Shown: positions 31,632 through 43,943, numbered from the stretch's first letter. The stretch: DNA of 64,000 nucleotides from Patiria pectinifera (GCA_029964075.1 CM057135.1:9264863-9328862), one strand, 5' to 3'. Notes: generated by a model from the letters alone, not told the origin. Numbers and translations: made by a program.

Positions 31632-33537
31632 AGGTCTGCTGGCAAGGGAGTAATATTGGGTTCTGCCCCGGGCGCTAGCTGCCGAAATCTGGTCATCTGA
31701 AAGCGGGAGAGAGCATCAGCAATACCATTATCAATGCCGGGAACATGACGTGCTTTGAAATGAATATTCATCCCCAAACATCGGACAACCAGCATGCGGA
31801 CCAATTTCATGATCTTGGGGCAGCGAGAAGATTGACGATTTATGATGTTCATAACTGCCTCGTTATCAGACCAGAAAACAACCCGTTTATTCTGCAATAC
31901 ACAGCCCCACAAACGCAACGCAAGTACAATGGGGAAAAGCTCAAGAAAAGCAATGGACAACTGCATGGAACGAACTGGCAAGGGCCATCGGCCGTGTGTC
32001 TAACTACCCCCAAGGAATGCACCAAAACCTATCTCTGCTGAAGCATCAGTATACAAATGTAAGTTAACGCTAGAGTGCCAAACTTCTTCCGTGAATATGA
32101 CTGAACCGTTAAAATGGCTCAAAAACTGCCGCCAGGCCATTAAGTCAGCTCGTGCTGAAACGATGAAACCCCGATGAAACACGGACACGGTGATGGGGCT
32201 TTTGAACGCCACAAGTTAAATCAAACAAGCGACGCAAAAACGCGCGGCCTGGGCGAACAGCCTTACAGATAAAACTCAAACTCCCCAACAATGATTGAAG
32301 CTCCCGCAGGGTAAGTTTTTGCTTACTCAATGCAATGTCTTATTTGTCCATAATCGCAGCGACTTTGCCTGATGGAACTCGTATCTCCTGAGCAGTAGTA
32401 TCGATCGATAAGCCTAGGAAAGTTATTCGAGTGGTTGGCCCCTCTGTTTCGTCCTAAGTTAAGGGAACCCCAAACTCCTTACAGACAACTGTAAAGGACC
32501 TAAGGGCGCGTGCGCAATCACTGGAATCTGATAGTGAATCATCAAGACAGTGAAGAATATTGACGGATCCTGCTACCTTGCGGGCACAATACTCAAGAAA
32601 AGTACTAAACCTTTCGAATGTGACAAGAAATTGAACAGCCCATGGGCATACATTTATCATAGTAGAATGACCCATTAAAGCAGAACCCTAACAAATTGAA
32701 GTCATCCGGGTGAAATGGTATTAAGCGGAAAGCCGACTTTATATCCGACTTAGCCATAAGGGCACCGGGACCTAAACTAGAAACCAAAGTTACTGCATCA
32801 TCAAAGCTTGTGTAACTAACAGCCGTGATGGAGGGGTCAATGTGATCGTTAACTGAGTCACCTACAGGAGATGAAAGATTGTGGATCAAACGAAATTGGC
32901 CTGGTGTTTGTTTTGGCACAAGGCCGATTGGAGAGCAGCGTAAATTAGGCAAAGGCGGGCTTGAAAATGGACCGGCAATGCGGCCCAACTGTACCTCGCG
33001 GTCATTTTTTTCCTGCAGTAATGTATGATTTTCACGAACGGATACAAAATTTCGTGCAGAGGAACTAACACGCGGCCCGGAATACCCCAAACGAAAACCA
33101 GAAGTAAAGCCATCTACCAATATTTGTGCATCTTGTCGGGCTGGGTAAGTGTTGAGAAAAGGGAGCATACTATTGAAGTTTACCGGGGTTGGCAATTGTT
33201 GTCGGTTTGGCTGTGCCGCGTGCGGTGCGAGAACTGCCTCAGCAATTGTTGGCAGAGTGACCAAGGGGCATACATGCGGAGCACTTGTGTGGAAATCGAC
33301 ACGAAATTCGGAAACACTGACCGCGGTTGAAGTCGAAACAAATACCGAGGGACGGGCTCGCTGGTTAAGCTGGGAGGAGCGACCGGCTACGGCGCTGGAA
33401 AATCCAAAGCCGCGCTGTTGCATAGGCTTATTGGGGAAGGGATGTAACTTAGCCTGGGTCGGGGCACCCACTAGTGTAAGCCACAATTCAGCATCAATGC
33501 TGGCCCAAGAACGGGCAGTCATGCGGGCTTGCCGCAA
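31613..33537 (-). pseudogene. Reverse transcriptase / RNase H of the Ngaro-type retrotransposon
   Basis: RT motifs are visible: FRLIHNLSSPVGDSVNDHI, then MAKSDIKSAFRLIPFHPDDF with the first catalytic Asp, then KCMPMGCSISC. After a frameshift near 32620 the catalytic box reads LHCLDDSLSD, in which Y of YLDD is replaced by Cys. Thumb-like sequence (LTLRELQSLLGSLSFICKAV) follows at 32330-32145. The RNase H domain spans 32100-31750, with LYTDASAEIGFGAFLGG at its start and VVFWSDNEAVMNIIN and HVPGIDNGIADALSR later. The order RT, RNase H, recombinase, hydrolase on minus matches Ngaro elements. Three or more frame changes are present. Confidence 0.85.
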
Positions 33538-34320
33538 TCAGAATTGTATGTCATAATCGCGCCAGCCAAAACCCATGCGACGAAAAGTGGCAGAGCGGAT
33601 CGTATCTGCGTACTTCAGTAACTGACGAGCACAATCAGCATGACGAGTCAAATAAATGGACGCAAAAACCGGGAATGCAGAGGTCCACTTATCGATGGCC
33701 GTTATGCGAACATTTTGAGCAGCGTGAGGGCGAATTTGCCAAGCGGGTGACTCGTGCGTACCGACCATGAACATGCAGTCATTTTGAGGACTATTACTGC
33801 TACGGGCTGAGGGAACCGAAGTCGACGAACTCCCCGTTCCAAATCTTATCCTGGATTGTTTTAGGAACCCCCATTCCCAGCTCATCACAATCGCGAGTAA
33901 GCGCCGTGCAGTCAAGCGCAGCCGCGGCACTAACACTAACAGTACTAGTAGTAACTGTCATAGGACATGTAGGAAGGGAAGTGAGAGCCATTGAGGAATT
34001 GGGACAACTGACGGAAATAACCTGGGGATTGGGGGCCGGGGAAGTTGTTACAGGCAACTGAACACTATTACTTTTCTAAACTCCAGACTCACCAAACACC
34101 GGAGCTACAGGCGGTACAGCTGGACTTGGCAGGCCTCCCTGGACCGGTGGCAGTCCATCCAACGGTGCGGCAGGAACAGTATACGTAGGAGCCGGCATCG
34201 GCGGAGTCTCAGAGACCGCAGCCCCCGATCGGCGTCGGCTGGGCCTTGAAGCAGACGAAGAACGAGGTCTTCCCCGTGGCCTCCTCGCTCCGGAAGCCTG
34301 CCCTATGTAGCAGCAGCGTT
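33538..34320 (-). pseudogene. Gag-like ORF of the Ngaro-type retrotransposon
   Basis: Minus frames at 34320-34080 and 34057-33800 give a proline/serine-rich N-terminus with an AT-hook-like RRPRGRPRSSS near 34290-34260, then ELGMGVPKTIQDKIWNGEFV. The next frame (33936-33538) has ITAIDKWTSAFPVFASIYL and LLKYADTIRSATFRRMGFGW, ending WRDYDIQF. This is the capsid-like region seen upstream of RT in DIRS/Ngaro elements: an I-x-x-W-T-x-A-F block, a Y-x-x-x-I-R block and a final W-x-x-Y-D. Indels separate the parts. An AT hook in Gag is unusual but short. Confidence 0.6.
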
Positions 34321-34329
34321 CTTCTTAAA

Positions 34330-36125
34330 TTTCAGCATACTCCGTCCCATACAAATATACAGACGAAATTAAAAAGGACTAGTCCGGCCCACACAAAAGG
34401 CGAAGAACGAAACTAAAAATACTATTGAATTCGAAGAAAAAAGGCAACAAAAATGAAATGAGCTGAGAACTTCAAAAATTAAAAACTGCAAAAGTAAATC
34501 TTTGAAAATAAATCGATAAGATTCGAGCACGAAATACGCAACTATCCAGCAAAAACTGCTCTGACGAAATGTGACAAACACCAAGGATGTCAAACACCAA
34601 GGATGTTCTGTTGATAAAGGAGGCACTGGCCTTGTTTCAATTATCCAGTGACCACACATGGGCGTGAGAAAGGAGGTCTGTTCCGGGGACTGCATACTAA
34701 AAACTGTCTAGGGGGCAATACATTCTTTGAAGCCGTATGCCGGCCTCAAATGAATTTTATATTGAGCATCGGGCCCTTTTGGATGTTTTTCTGAAGTCTC
34801 GAACAAAATCTCGAAAAATCTCGAATTGTCTTGCGACCGGATTCGTGCATGACCCGGGACCCAAGAAACTTGGGTCAAATACAACCTCGTCCCCAGGGCT
34901 TACTTTGTTTCCAATAGTAAGCCCTGAGATGGTAACTTGCTTTCTGTATCCTTATTCGATACCACTATTAGCAAGTAACGAATTGATGTCGTGTAGTTGG
35001 TGTTGTTATTTCCAACGTGTATAACGTGTTTTCACGTTCATTATGATGATCACGCCCACAACTTATACAAAAAATAGCCATCTTTTCTAATTTGCTGGTA
35101 TTAATATAAAATGTGATACTGAAAAATGGCTGGATAAAACTGTTACATTTTAAAATTAAATAATGAAGTGTTTTCGTAACTCACACTTCAACGAATTGAT
35201 TGTGTTTTTACCCCAGACACCGCATGCAAAAGTAAACGCTGATGTATAGCACAGCCAGGCACCCGACTATTCCTAATCAACATAAGTCTGCAAGATTTTT
35301 GCAAACAAAATTAAAAGGAAGTTCACACAGATTGACGATCAAGTACAAGTACTTTGTGATAAATACACACTTACTTCAACTACAGCCAATTTATTGTTGA
35401 AGCCTACACACTGCACATGAACATACTGATTTCATGAAAAGAAATAAATTTAAACATTAATGTGGCATATCGTTTCGAACTTAGCAAGTTCTTCTTTAGA
35501 GGCTAAAAGACAAATGACAGGTGCAGAACTCAACAATTGTAGACTCACACAAACATGAAGGGCTGAGGAGAGAAACACAATAAAAAGAGGATTAGATATG
35601 AATCGGCCAGGTAAGGTGAACAGATGCAGGGGAGGGTGGATATGAGAACAAAGAAACAAAGGGGTATGGCAACAGGGGATGGACTAGAAAGGGAGACGAT
35701 AAAATGTAACAGGGGAGGGAACAGACGCAGAAGTGTGTAAGTGGTTAATGAAAGGGAGTTGAGAACAAAAGATGGGGAAGGAATTAGAGGTTTAAAGGAA
35801 ATTAAAAAAGGCGGAAAATGTAGTACACATGTACTTCTTATTCAGGTGGGGAATTAACTCGTCAAAATAATAGTTCACCAAAACCTTGCGTTCGTATCAT
35901 ATTGCTAGAGAACAATAATTCGAAATTCACTGTGATAAAAGTAATAGTTGAAAATCAAACTAAGCAAATATGTAGTACACGTATAGTTATTTGAGCGTTA
36001 TTGAGTCGAGCCTGTTATTTGAAAAGTGTATACATTTTGTGCAAAACTTAGCAGCTCTGAATTCATTATGAGATTTGGGTGACTGTACATGTGTTGATGA
36101 ACAGAATTTGATTAATGTACACTTT
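34330..36125. other. Non-coding stretch, no gene seen
   Basis: No motif-bearing frame occurs. The left end (34.32-34.7 kb) should contain the 5' terminal repeat of the Ngaro-type element, but I could not pair it with the other side. Confidence 0.4.
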
Positions 36126-36127
36126 CT

Positions 36128-36914
36128 GTGACACCTCACAAGGCAGATTTCTCAAGTAAAACCCAGTCAACTAGGGCTGTCATTATAAGACATTTATTAA
36201 TTGGGGAGGTGGGTAAAATAATCTGCTGCCAGATATGTTCCCTATCTTCCTCAGAACCGGAAGCCAACTTCCATACGGCATCCTTGATGGCTGCAATCCT
36301 GGCCTTGTCCAGTTCCCCTTTGCCCCTCTGCAGTTGGCGTTCTCTCCTCATCAAGAAAAATCATGGATGCAAGCTTCTTTGTAATGGCCCATAATTCGGC
36401 AACATTGCTGATACCGTGTCTAAAATTTCCGGCTTCAGAGACAGTTTTACAGTTCCATCCTGGTCATTCTCTTGATCCAGATAACTGTTTATTGTTTCCC
36501 TGTCCTGTGATTTAGTGAGGACTGAGGTGCTAACTACAAGCACTTTGTTTATTTTCTTTTCAAGTTCACCTATTCTTTGAAACAACTTGTCTCTGCACAT
36601 TGAGCATGTGTTCGTCAGCGAGCACGTGCAGGTTTCAACCATATTGTGTCGCTGAATGGGCCGTGGTGCGAGGACAGTTGGGAGTGTAGGTGTTGAAGAA
36701 GTGTGGCGTGGCGGTGACTGAGACCTCGGTGGTAGTGATCTCGGTGGTGCCTGCGTATAGAGGGATTGCTGAGGTTGGGGCCATGCTAACGACCTTGGTT
36801 GGGGTGGTGGTGCAGATGTCCTCACGGGGGGCAGGCAAAAGCTGGAAGGCAGTGAAATAGATCGAGGAGGCAGTGATTGCAGTGGTGGTGCTTGCGTAAA
36901 GAGGGGGTGCGGGG
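36128..36914 (-). pseudogene. 3' exon region of a Pro-rich gene, BEN-like domain possible
   Basis: On minus, 36914-36361 encodes a Pro-rich stretch (SLPPRSQSPPRHTSS), then a Cys-rich piece (CTCSLTNTCSMCRDKLFQRI), a predicted coiled coil (IGELEKKINKVLVVSTS) and KLSLKPEILDTVSAMLPNYG. A TGA in frame near 36363 is followed by MRRERQLQRGKGELDKARIA and AIKDAVWKLASGSEEDREHI. The D-x-x-x-I-x-A-I-[KR]-x-x-V pattern resembles BEN domains, which bind DNA or proteins, but that is a weak match. The exon probably continues across the TIR insertion at 36915-37444 into the Pro-rich repeat at 37.45-38.33 kb, because both sides share the same repeat. Broken gene. Confidence 0.4.
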
Positions 36915-37444
36915 AGCGATATGTTTTTTTTACACAACTATCTGGGGTACTTTGTGCGCTTTCCTATGGGGCTTGGTTTTTATAACCAGGCTTGAGTGGA
37001 GGCTACTATTTTTCAACTTGGTACGGATTTCGGACTTTATTTCCCTTTTTAAAAAAATCCTCCAGAGCCTCAGATCAGGAAAAGAAAGAGGAAATTGCTG
37101 CTATACAAGTAGTATCCGACTGAAAAATAACGTTTTTAAGATTCAACATAAAATTGTCGAAAAAAAGAGCAAAATCTTTGTTGGTAAAGCGAGGAATCGA
37201 ACTCGAGACCTCCGATCATTAGCTAGCATGCCTAACCACTAGGCAACGGCGGTGCTCGAAACTTCCCTGCAATTCATAAATTATATACTTTTACACATGT
37301 GGAGTGAGTATACGCGCGCGCGCGTAGATAAAAGGTTACAGGATTGTAGAGCCCCGCTACGCGGCGCTCTACAATCCTATAACCGTGATTCAAGTCGCCT
37401 GAAAAATGAATACCCCCAGATAGTTGTGTAAGTAAAATATTCGC
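36915..37444. mobile_element. 530-bp TIR element inserted in the Pro-rich exon
   Basis: The ends are inverted: ACACAACTATCTGGGG at 36930 and CCCCAGATAGTTGTGT near 37415. GTGCGGGG flanks the block on both sides (36907-36914 and 37445-37452), an 8-bp target duplication as in hAT elements. It holds a tRNA-like sequence and a strong hairpin (GGATTGTAGAGC ... GCTCTACAATCC, 37341-37377). No transposase is present, so it is a non-autonomous element. Confidence 0.7.
37188..37262 (-). ncRNA. tRNA-like sequence inside the TIR element
   Basis: Read on minus, an A-box-like segment (TGCCTAGTGGTTAGGCATG) is followed at tRNA distance by a B box (GAGTTCGATTCCTCG), with a possible T arm CGAG/CTCG. The acceptor ends do not clearly pair, so I treat it as a tRNA pseudogene or SINE head rather than a working tRNA. 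Confidence 0.5.
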
Positions 37445-37449
37445 GTGCG

Positions 37450-38610
37450 GGGATGGTCTCGACCTTGGTTGGGGTTGTGGTGGTATTGACGTCCTTATGG
37501 GGGGCCGGGAAAACCTGGATGGCGGTGAAGTTGATCGGGGTGGCTGTGATTGCGGTTGTGGTGCTTCCGTATTAAGAGGGGGTGCCGGGATGATCTCGAC
37601 CTTGGTTGGGGTGGTGGTGGTGGTACAGACGTCCTTATGGGGGGCCGGGAAAACCTCGATGGTGGTGAAGTTGATCGGGGTGGCTGTGATTGCGGTGGTG
37701 GTGCTTCCGTAAAGAGGGGGTGCGGAGATGGTCTCGACCTTGGTTTGGGTGGTGGTACAGACGTCTTTATGGCGGGCCGGGAAAGCCTGGATGGCGTTGA
37801 AGTTGATCGGGGTGGCTGTGATTGCGGTGGTGGTGCTTCTGTAAAGAGGGGGTGCGGGGATGGTCTCGACCTTGGTTGGGTGGTGGTGGTACAGACGTCC
37901 TTATGGTGGGCCGGGAAAACCTCGATGGTGGTGAAGTTGATCGGGGTGGCTGTGATTGCGGTGGTGGTGCTTGCGTAAAGAGGGGGTGCGGGGATGGTCT
38001 CGACCCTGGTTCGGTTGGTGGTGCAGATCGACGTTCTTATGGGGGGGGGTAGGCAAAACCTGGATGGCGGTGTAGGAGATCGGGGTGGCGGTGTAGGAGA
38101 TCGAGGTGGCGGTGCAGGAGATCGGGGTGGCGGTGCAGGAGATCGGGGTGGCGGTGCAGGAGATCGGGGTGGCGGTGTTGGAGATCGCCGTGGCGGTGCA
38201 GGAGATCGGGGTGGCGGTGTAGGAGATTGCGGTGGCGGTGACGGAGATCTTGGTGGTGGTGAAGTAAATCTTGATCTTGGTGGTTGAGAAGGAGATTGCA
38301 GAGGTGAATCCAGGGACATGTCGCTCACTCTACTGTCAGAGTCATGGTCATCAATAGTATCCTCAGTGGGTTTTCCCCCAGCAGCCTCTGTCTGTTTTCC
38401 CGCATCCCTTGCCTTTTTTCAGCAGCCCGCAGCTTTTTTCCAGTGTCCCGTACCTTTATCCTTTCTTGAAGATCTACAACTGCAGCATTAGTGAGTCCCT
38501 GAAGCTCTCTCTCAGTTCTGGTGACAATGTACTCAAAGCTGGCATCAGAGTCATCTCCACTGTCATATGCTGGGGAACACTGACGGATCATACAAGCTAG
38601 CTGTAAAAGA
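37450..38610 (-). pseudogene. Exon with acidic N-part and Pro-rich tandem repeats
   Basis: A splice acceptor (TTGTATTTTCTTTTACAG) precedes the exon, which starts at about 38603 on minus with a frame through MIRQCSPAYDSGDDSDASFE and ELQGLTNAAVVDLQERIKVR. A one-base loss in an A-run near 38420 (compared with the copy at 55.35 kb) shifts it into the frame reading SDMSLDSPLQSPSQPP, then about ten units of PPPRSPTP/APPPRSP (21-base repeats, 38070-38250) and five longer ~115-base repeats (37450-38030). The product would be a disordered, proline-arginine-serine-rich protein of unknown role. The opposite strand's Gly-rich frames are shadows of this repeat. Confidence 0.5.
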
Positions 38611-39299
38611 AAATACAAGAAATAGCAGTGCTTATTTAGAACCAGGATCAGCATGAAGAAAGAATTCACCTGTCAATAGTGTATTTGCAGTGTTAGCAGG
38701 TTGATACAAATCTTGACTTCTTTGTTAAACATACAAAAAATCAGATTTTTTGGCTTACATGGATTTTAAACACATCAGAGGTTAAAGAAAAAAAGAAATT
38801 TTTATTGATTTTATTGATTTGTTTCCATTAATTTAAACAGTGATTTTACATCAATGATTTAAATTTATTTCAATCAAACAACCCTGAGTGTTAGTAAAAA
38901 AAAAATGAAATAATTTTTTTAATTTGCCATTGTGAAACGATGGAACAGGTCATATGAATTTAAAATGACACAAAAGAGGCAGATATGTAAAGCCGAAACT
39001 GTTGCGATATAACATGTTTGAAAGATGATCGCTTTTTTCCCTAGCTATGTGATGGTTTTTTTCTTTTGGGCAATATGGTTCTTAATGAAGCAGGAAGAGT
39101 TAGGCTACCCGTACATCCCTTTTAACAGTTGCATATTTTCACATTGGCCAATTTAAATAGTGTTACATTTTAGTGGGGGGGGGGTTAGCTTCAGGGACAG
39201 AATATAGTTTAACATGTATATGATTCTGCTTATTTCAAGATTGAAGGCCACCTGTCCCCGGTGGAGATCTCCCCATTGATACGTAAAGCTTCAATTACA
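38611..39299 (-). other. Probable intron or intergenic stretch
   Basis: It is non-coding between two acceptor-bounded exons. The same sequence, with small changes, is present at 55575-56265 in the duplicated copy, so the whole ~1.1-kb block was duplicated together. Confidence 0.5.
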
Positions 39300-39440
39300 G
39301 GTTGCTAACTGCAGACAACGAAGGGCTATCTTTTTTCTGGCTTCTTCGCTGGTTGTGCCTTTCTCTTGGGGGCCTGGCGACGTGGTTGCGAAGCCCGTGG
39401 AGTCTTTGCCTTGCTTTTCTTCTGTTTGCCAGCCACATTC
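39298..39440 (-). pseudogene. Terminal exon encoding a very basic Lys/Arg/Pro/Ala tail
   Basis: An acceptor (TTGTTACTTTTCTTCCTCAG) precedes the exon on minus. The frame reads NVAGKQKKSKAKTPRASQPR, then RQAPKRKAQPAKKPEKR and a TAG, like histone H1 or other chromatin-protein tails. The copy at 56270-56400 keeps this frame with few residue changes, which supports it as the real frame. Which gene the rest belongs to is not visible. The next exon downstream on this strand starts again at an acceptor, so exon order cannot be settled from sequence alone. Confidence 0.4.
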
Positions 39441-39480
39441 TGAGGAAGAAAAGTAACAAATATTGACAAAAATACATAAA

Positions 39481-42400
39481 AACTAGAAATGTGTTTGTGG
39501 ACAAACACAAGCTGTTTCGGATATTCGAAATACTCTGTGCACGTGATGAACAATCAGTGACGTCACTAAAAATGTCATCCATCACAGCACATTATACGTA
39601 CATGTCAAGTTATAACCAAATCGAACATATACATGTAGGTCTGTAAATATAGGCCAATAAAGAACAAAATGCCCCTTTAAGGGACGTCACATGACATTTG
39701 ATGATGACATCAGTTGAATTTTCATCTATAACACCTTTCAGCATTGGTACGATCATGAATTTCTTCTAGGACCATCTGTGGATGGTAAGTGTGTACCAAG
39801 TCTAACGTCGATCAGATTTACAGAAGTGCCAAAGTAGAATGTTTTAAAACGTGTACAAACCCTATGGGGAAAAAAATGCATCTTTAATGTAATGAAACCC
39901 AACACTTGATGACGTCACGATCACAAATTTCTTCTAGGACCATCTGTGGATGGTGGTCTAAGTATGTATCAAGTCTGAGGTCGATCGAATTTACGAAAGT
40001 GCCAAAGTGGAGTGTTTTAACGTGTACAAGACATATGGGGAAAAATGCATCTTTAATGTGACATAACCCAACACCTGATGATGTCACGGTCACGAATTTC
40101 TTCAAGGACCATCTGTGGGTGGTGGTCTAAGTATGTACCAAGTCTGAACTCATCAGATTTTAAAAAAATGCCAAAGTGGACTGGTAGAAGAAACGTGTAC
40201 AAAACCTATGGAGAAAAAGTCTGAAAAAGAAGAAAAAAGAAACTAGAAATGTGTTTGTGGACAAACACAAGCTGTTTCGGATATTTGAAAAACTCTGTGC
40301 ACCTGACGAACAATCAGTATGTCATCTATAACAGCACATTATACTACGTACATGTCAAGTTACAACCAAATCGAACATTATATTTCTGTAGATATAGGCC
40401 TATAAAAGAATAGCGATTCAAAGAAATGCTCATTTAATGTCATGTCACGTGACACGTGATGACGTCATCATTACGAACTCACTGAGGACCATCTTAGGCT
40501 GCTGGTTTTACTAGTGTCTGCCAAGTGTAAAGTCAATCAGGCATATAGAAGTGGAAAAGTGTTTGGTTTGAAGAAAAACGTGTACAAAACCAATAAGGAA
40601 ACAATGCATCTTTAATGTGACGTAACCTGACACATCATGACGCCATGATGACTACTTTCTTTTAGGACCATCTGTGGGTGGTAGTCTAATTATGTTCCAA
40701 GTGTAATATCGATCGGATTCACAAATGTGCCAAAGTAGGGTGTATTAATAAAACGTGTACAAACCCTATGGGGAAAATGCATCTTTAATGTGACTTAACC
40801 TGACACCTAATGACGTCACGACAACGGCTTTCTTCTGGGACCATCTATGGGTAGTGGTCTAAGTGTGTACCAACTATAAAGTCGATCGAATTTACGAAAG
40901 TGCCAAAGTGGAATGTTTTAAAACGTGTACAAAACCTATGGAGAAAATGTGCATCTTTAATGTAAAGTAACGTGACGCCTGATGACGTCACGATCACAAA
41001 TTTCTTTAAGGACCATCTGTGGGTGATGGTCTAAGTATGTACCAAGTCTAACATCGATCGGATTTACGAAAGTGCCCAAAATGGAGCGTTTTAAAACATG
41101 TACAAACCCTATGGGGAAAAATGCATCTTTAATGTGAAGTAACCCGACACTTGATGACGTCACGATCACGAATTTCTTCAAGGACCATCTGTGGGTGGTG
41201 GTCTAAGTATGAATTAAGTTTAAAGTTGATCGGATTTACGAAGATGCCGAACTGGAGTGTTTTAAAACGTGTACAAAACATATGGGGAAAAATGCATCTT
41301 TAATGTGACGTAACCTGACACCTGATGACGTCACGATCACAAATTTCTTCTAGGAACATCTGTTGGTGGTGGTCTAAGTATGTACCAAGTCTGAAATCAA
41401 TCGGATTTTAAAAAGTGGCAAAGTGGACTGTCAGAAGAAACGTGTGTTAAACCTATGGAGAAAAAGTCTGAAAAAGGAGAAGAAAAAAAAAAGAAACTAG
41501 AAATGTGTTTGTGGATAAACACAAGCTGTTTCGGATATTTGAAATACTCTGTGCACGTGATGAACAATCAGTGACGTCACTATAAATGTTATCTATAACA
41601 GCACATTATAATACGTACATGTACATGTAACAACCTAATCGAACATTTTAGTTCTGTAGATATAGGCCTACAGAGAATAAAATGCCCCTTTAAGGGGCAT
41701 CACTAGCTACTGGTCTTACTAGTGTATGACAAATGTAAAGTCAATCAGACATAATAGAAACTAGTGCAAAAGTGTATGGTTTGTACAAAACGAATAGGGA
41801 AACAATGCATCTTTAATGTGACGTAAACTGACACCTCATGACGTCACGATGGCGACTTTCTTCAAGGACCATCTATGGGTGGTAGTCTAAGTGTGTTCAA
41901 AGTCTAACGTCGAACGGATTTACGAAAGTGCCAAAGTAGACTGTTTTAAAACGTGTACAAAACCTATTGGGAAAATGTGCATCTTTAATGTGACGTAACC
42001 TGACACCTGATGACGTCTCGATGATGACTTTCTTCTAGGACCATCTATGGGTAGTGGTCTAAGTGTGTACCAAGTATAAAGTCGATCGAATTTACGAAAG
42101 TGCCAAAGTAGAGTGTTTTAAAACGTGTACAAAACCTATGGGGAAAATGTGCATCTTTAATTTGAATTAACGTGACACCTGATGATGTCACGATCACGAA
42201 TTTCTTCTAGAACCATATGTGGGTAGTGTTCTAAGTGTGTACCAAGTGTAATGTCGATCAGATCTACGAAAGTGCCGAAATGGAGCATTTTAAAACGTGT
42301 ACAACCCTATGGGGGAAAATGTATCTTTAATGTGACGTAACCTTATAACTGATGACGTCACGATCACGAATTTCGTCTAGGACCATCTGTGGGTGGTGGT

Positions 42401-42685
42401 CTAAGTATGAATTAAGTTTAAAGTCGATCGGATTTGCGAAGATGCCAAACTGGAGTGTTTTAAAACGTGTACAAAACATATGGGGAAAAATGCATCTTTA
42501 ATGTGACGTAACCCGACACCTGATGACGTCACAATCACGAATTTCTTTTAGGACCATCAGTGGGTAGTGGTCTAAGTATGTACCAAGTCTGAAATCAATC
42601 GGATTTTAAAAAGTGCCAAAGTGTATGGGTAGAAGAAACGTGTGCTAAACCTATGGAGAAAAAGTCTGAAAAAGGAGAAGAAAAA
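39481..42685 (-). repeat. Higher-order satellite block 1 (~172-bp monomers)
   Basis: Monomers of about 172 bases are built from TCTTTAATGTGACGTAACCT, TGATGACGTCACGATCACGA, AGGACCATCTGTGGGTGGTG, GATCGGATTTACGAAAGTGC and AAAACGTGTACAAACCCTAT. Every few monomers a header starts AACTAGAAATGTGTTTGTGG (39481, 40241, 41495; a variant at 42683), giving units of about 760, 1254 and 1190 bases. Units of different length imply monomer gain and loss. Read on minus, each unit ends in a perfect hairpin followed by CTAG (see findings). Confidence 0.9.
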
Positions 42686-43575
42686 CTAGAGATCTATGTC
42701 TGTTTGCAACAGAACATAGGGCTTTTCCGCATTATGAATTTTTTTATCAATAATATGCCCTGAATATGCATGAACATAAAATCTGTCAAAGTTAGCCGAA
42801 AAATCAGCTAAAACGGTCACTGTGGACAGGATTTCACCCCGGCAATACGATGTATGTGCGTGTGTACAAGGTCTTTGCTTGGACAAAGAGTGATCTAAAT
42901 AAATTACTGGCAAAGAGTCGAAAACGCACTTTGAAAATCGACAATTATTATTAAATTTTTGATGACGTCATCGTGACGTCATTTCGAACTTTGCATACTA
43001 GTATGATTAACTACCTACCAACCAAGTTTCATGACAATTGGACCTTTCCTTATATGAGTTTTGAAAAATCGCATTTTGATGACGTCATGATGACGTCACA
43101 CATTTTTCAAGTTTTGAGCGAATAGCTATTATATAACAGACCAAATGCAAAAAAGAATTTTGCATTTGGCATGTTGCATTCGGGAGATATGGCTAAAAGG
43201 TCTAAAAAAATAAATATTCATATAAAATCTCAGGATGACGTCACCATGACGTCACCTCATTTTTAATCTATAACACTTTCTGGTATAGCCACATACCAAG
43301 TTTCAACCCAATCGGACTTACATTTCTGTAGATATAAGACTTCACAATATGTACGTAAATTTTCAAAAATCAATAATAAAATTAGGTGATGACGTCATCG
43401 TGACGTCATAGTCTTGGCATAATTTTTGTATGAGTGTCTTCCTTGGCTGTAACTTTGATGACGATTGCAGATCGCCAAGTTATAAAAATAGTGGCTTGAA
43501 AACGTGTACAAAGTCAATGGGTTAAAAATCCCACAGCAGAAAAACTGCACCTTAAAATACGTGATTTGCCTTTAA
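42686..43575 (-). repeat. Diverged satellite-family sequence
   Basis: Shares TGATGACGTCA, ACGTGTACAAAGTCTATGG and similar blocks with the neighbouring arrays but lacks clear tandem monomers. No gene. The start is a hairpin variant of the unit header (42687-42716). Confidence 0.6.
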
Positions 43576-43940
43576 GGCCAAAAAAAAAGTCTCCGGTTTC
43601 TGATATGCGCGCGCGTCGCCGTAGCCATGCGCGTCGGCAAAATGAAAAAGTTTTTTTTTTCAATACAAGATGATGTTTCAAAACCGCCAAACTCACTGGT
43701 TTGACTGGAATTCTGCTGCTGCACAATTTTAACGTGTTTTTAGATGGGGTTATGATCGAGAATAAGATTTATGTGGCCTCTCTGGACTCCCATATATTTG
43801 CACTAAGTTTAGACGGGCACCATTTGCAGTCATCAGCCGACATTTGAAGCCCCCCCCCCCAAAAAAAGAACAGGTAAAAAAAAAAAAATCCCTTTTGGGG
43901 CAAGCTTCATACCAGAAACCGGAGACTTTCTTTTTTGGCC
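43576..43940. mobile_element. 365-bp PIF/Harbinger-like MITE with a matching empty site
   Basis: Terminal inverted repeats of about 30 bases (GGCCAAAAAA-x-AAAGTCTCCGG) bound the block, and TAA flanks it on both sides (43573-43575, 43941-43943). The related sequence at 44360-44370 carries the same flanks joined as CCTTTAAACTG with no insert, which gives the empty site. A 3-bp TWA duplication with GG-type ends is typical of PIF/Harbinger elements. No transposase is inside. Confidence 0.75.
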
Positions 43941-43943
43941 TAA

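Noticed and set aside
37497..38287. Gly-rich ORFs on plus (GGGAGDRGGG)
   Set aside because: They are the antisense shadow of the Pro-rich repeat on minus, which has the splice acceptor and the frame kept in copies.
39884..41181. Minus ORFs starting MKKFV in the satellite
   Set aside because: They repeat with the monomer and have no independent support.
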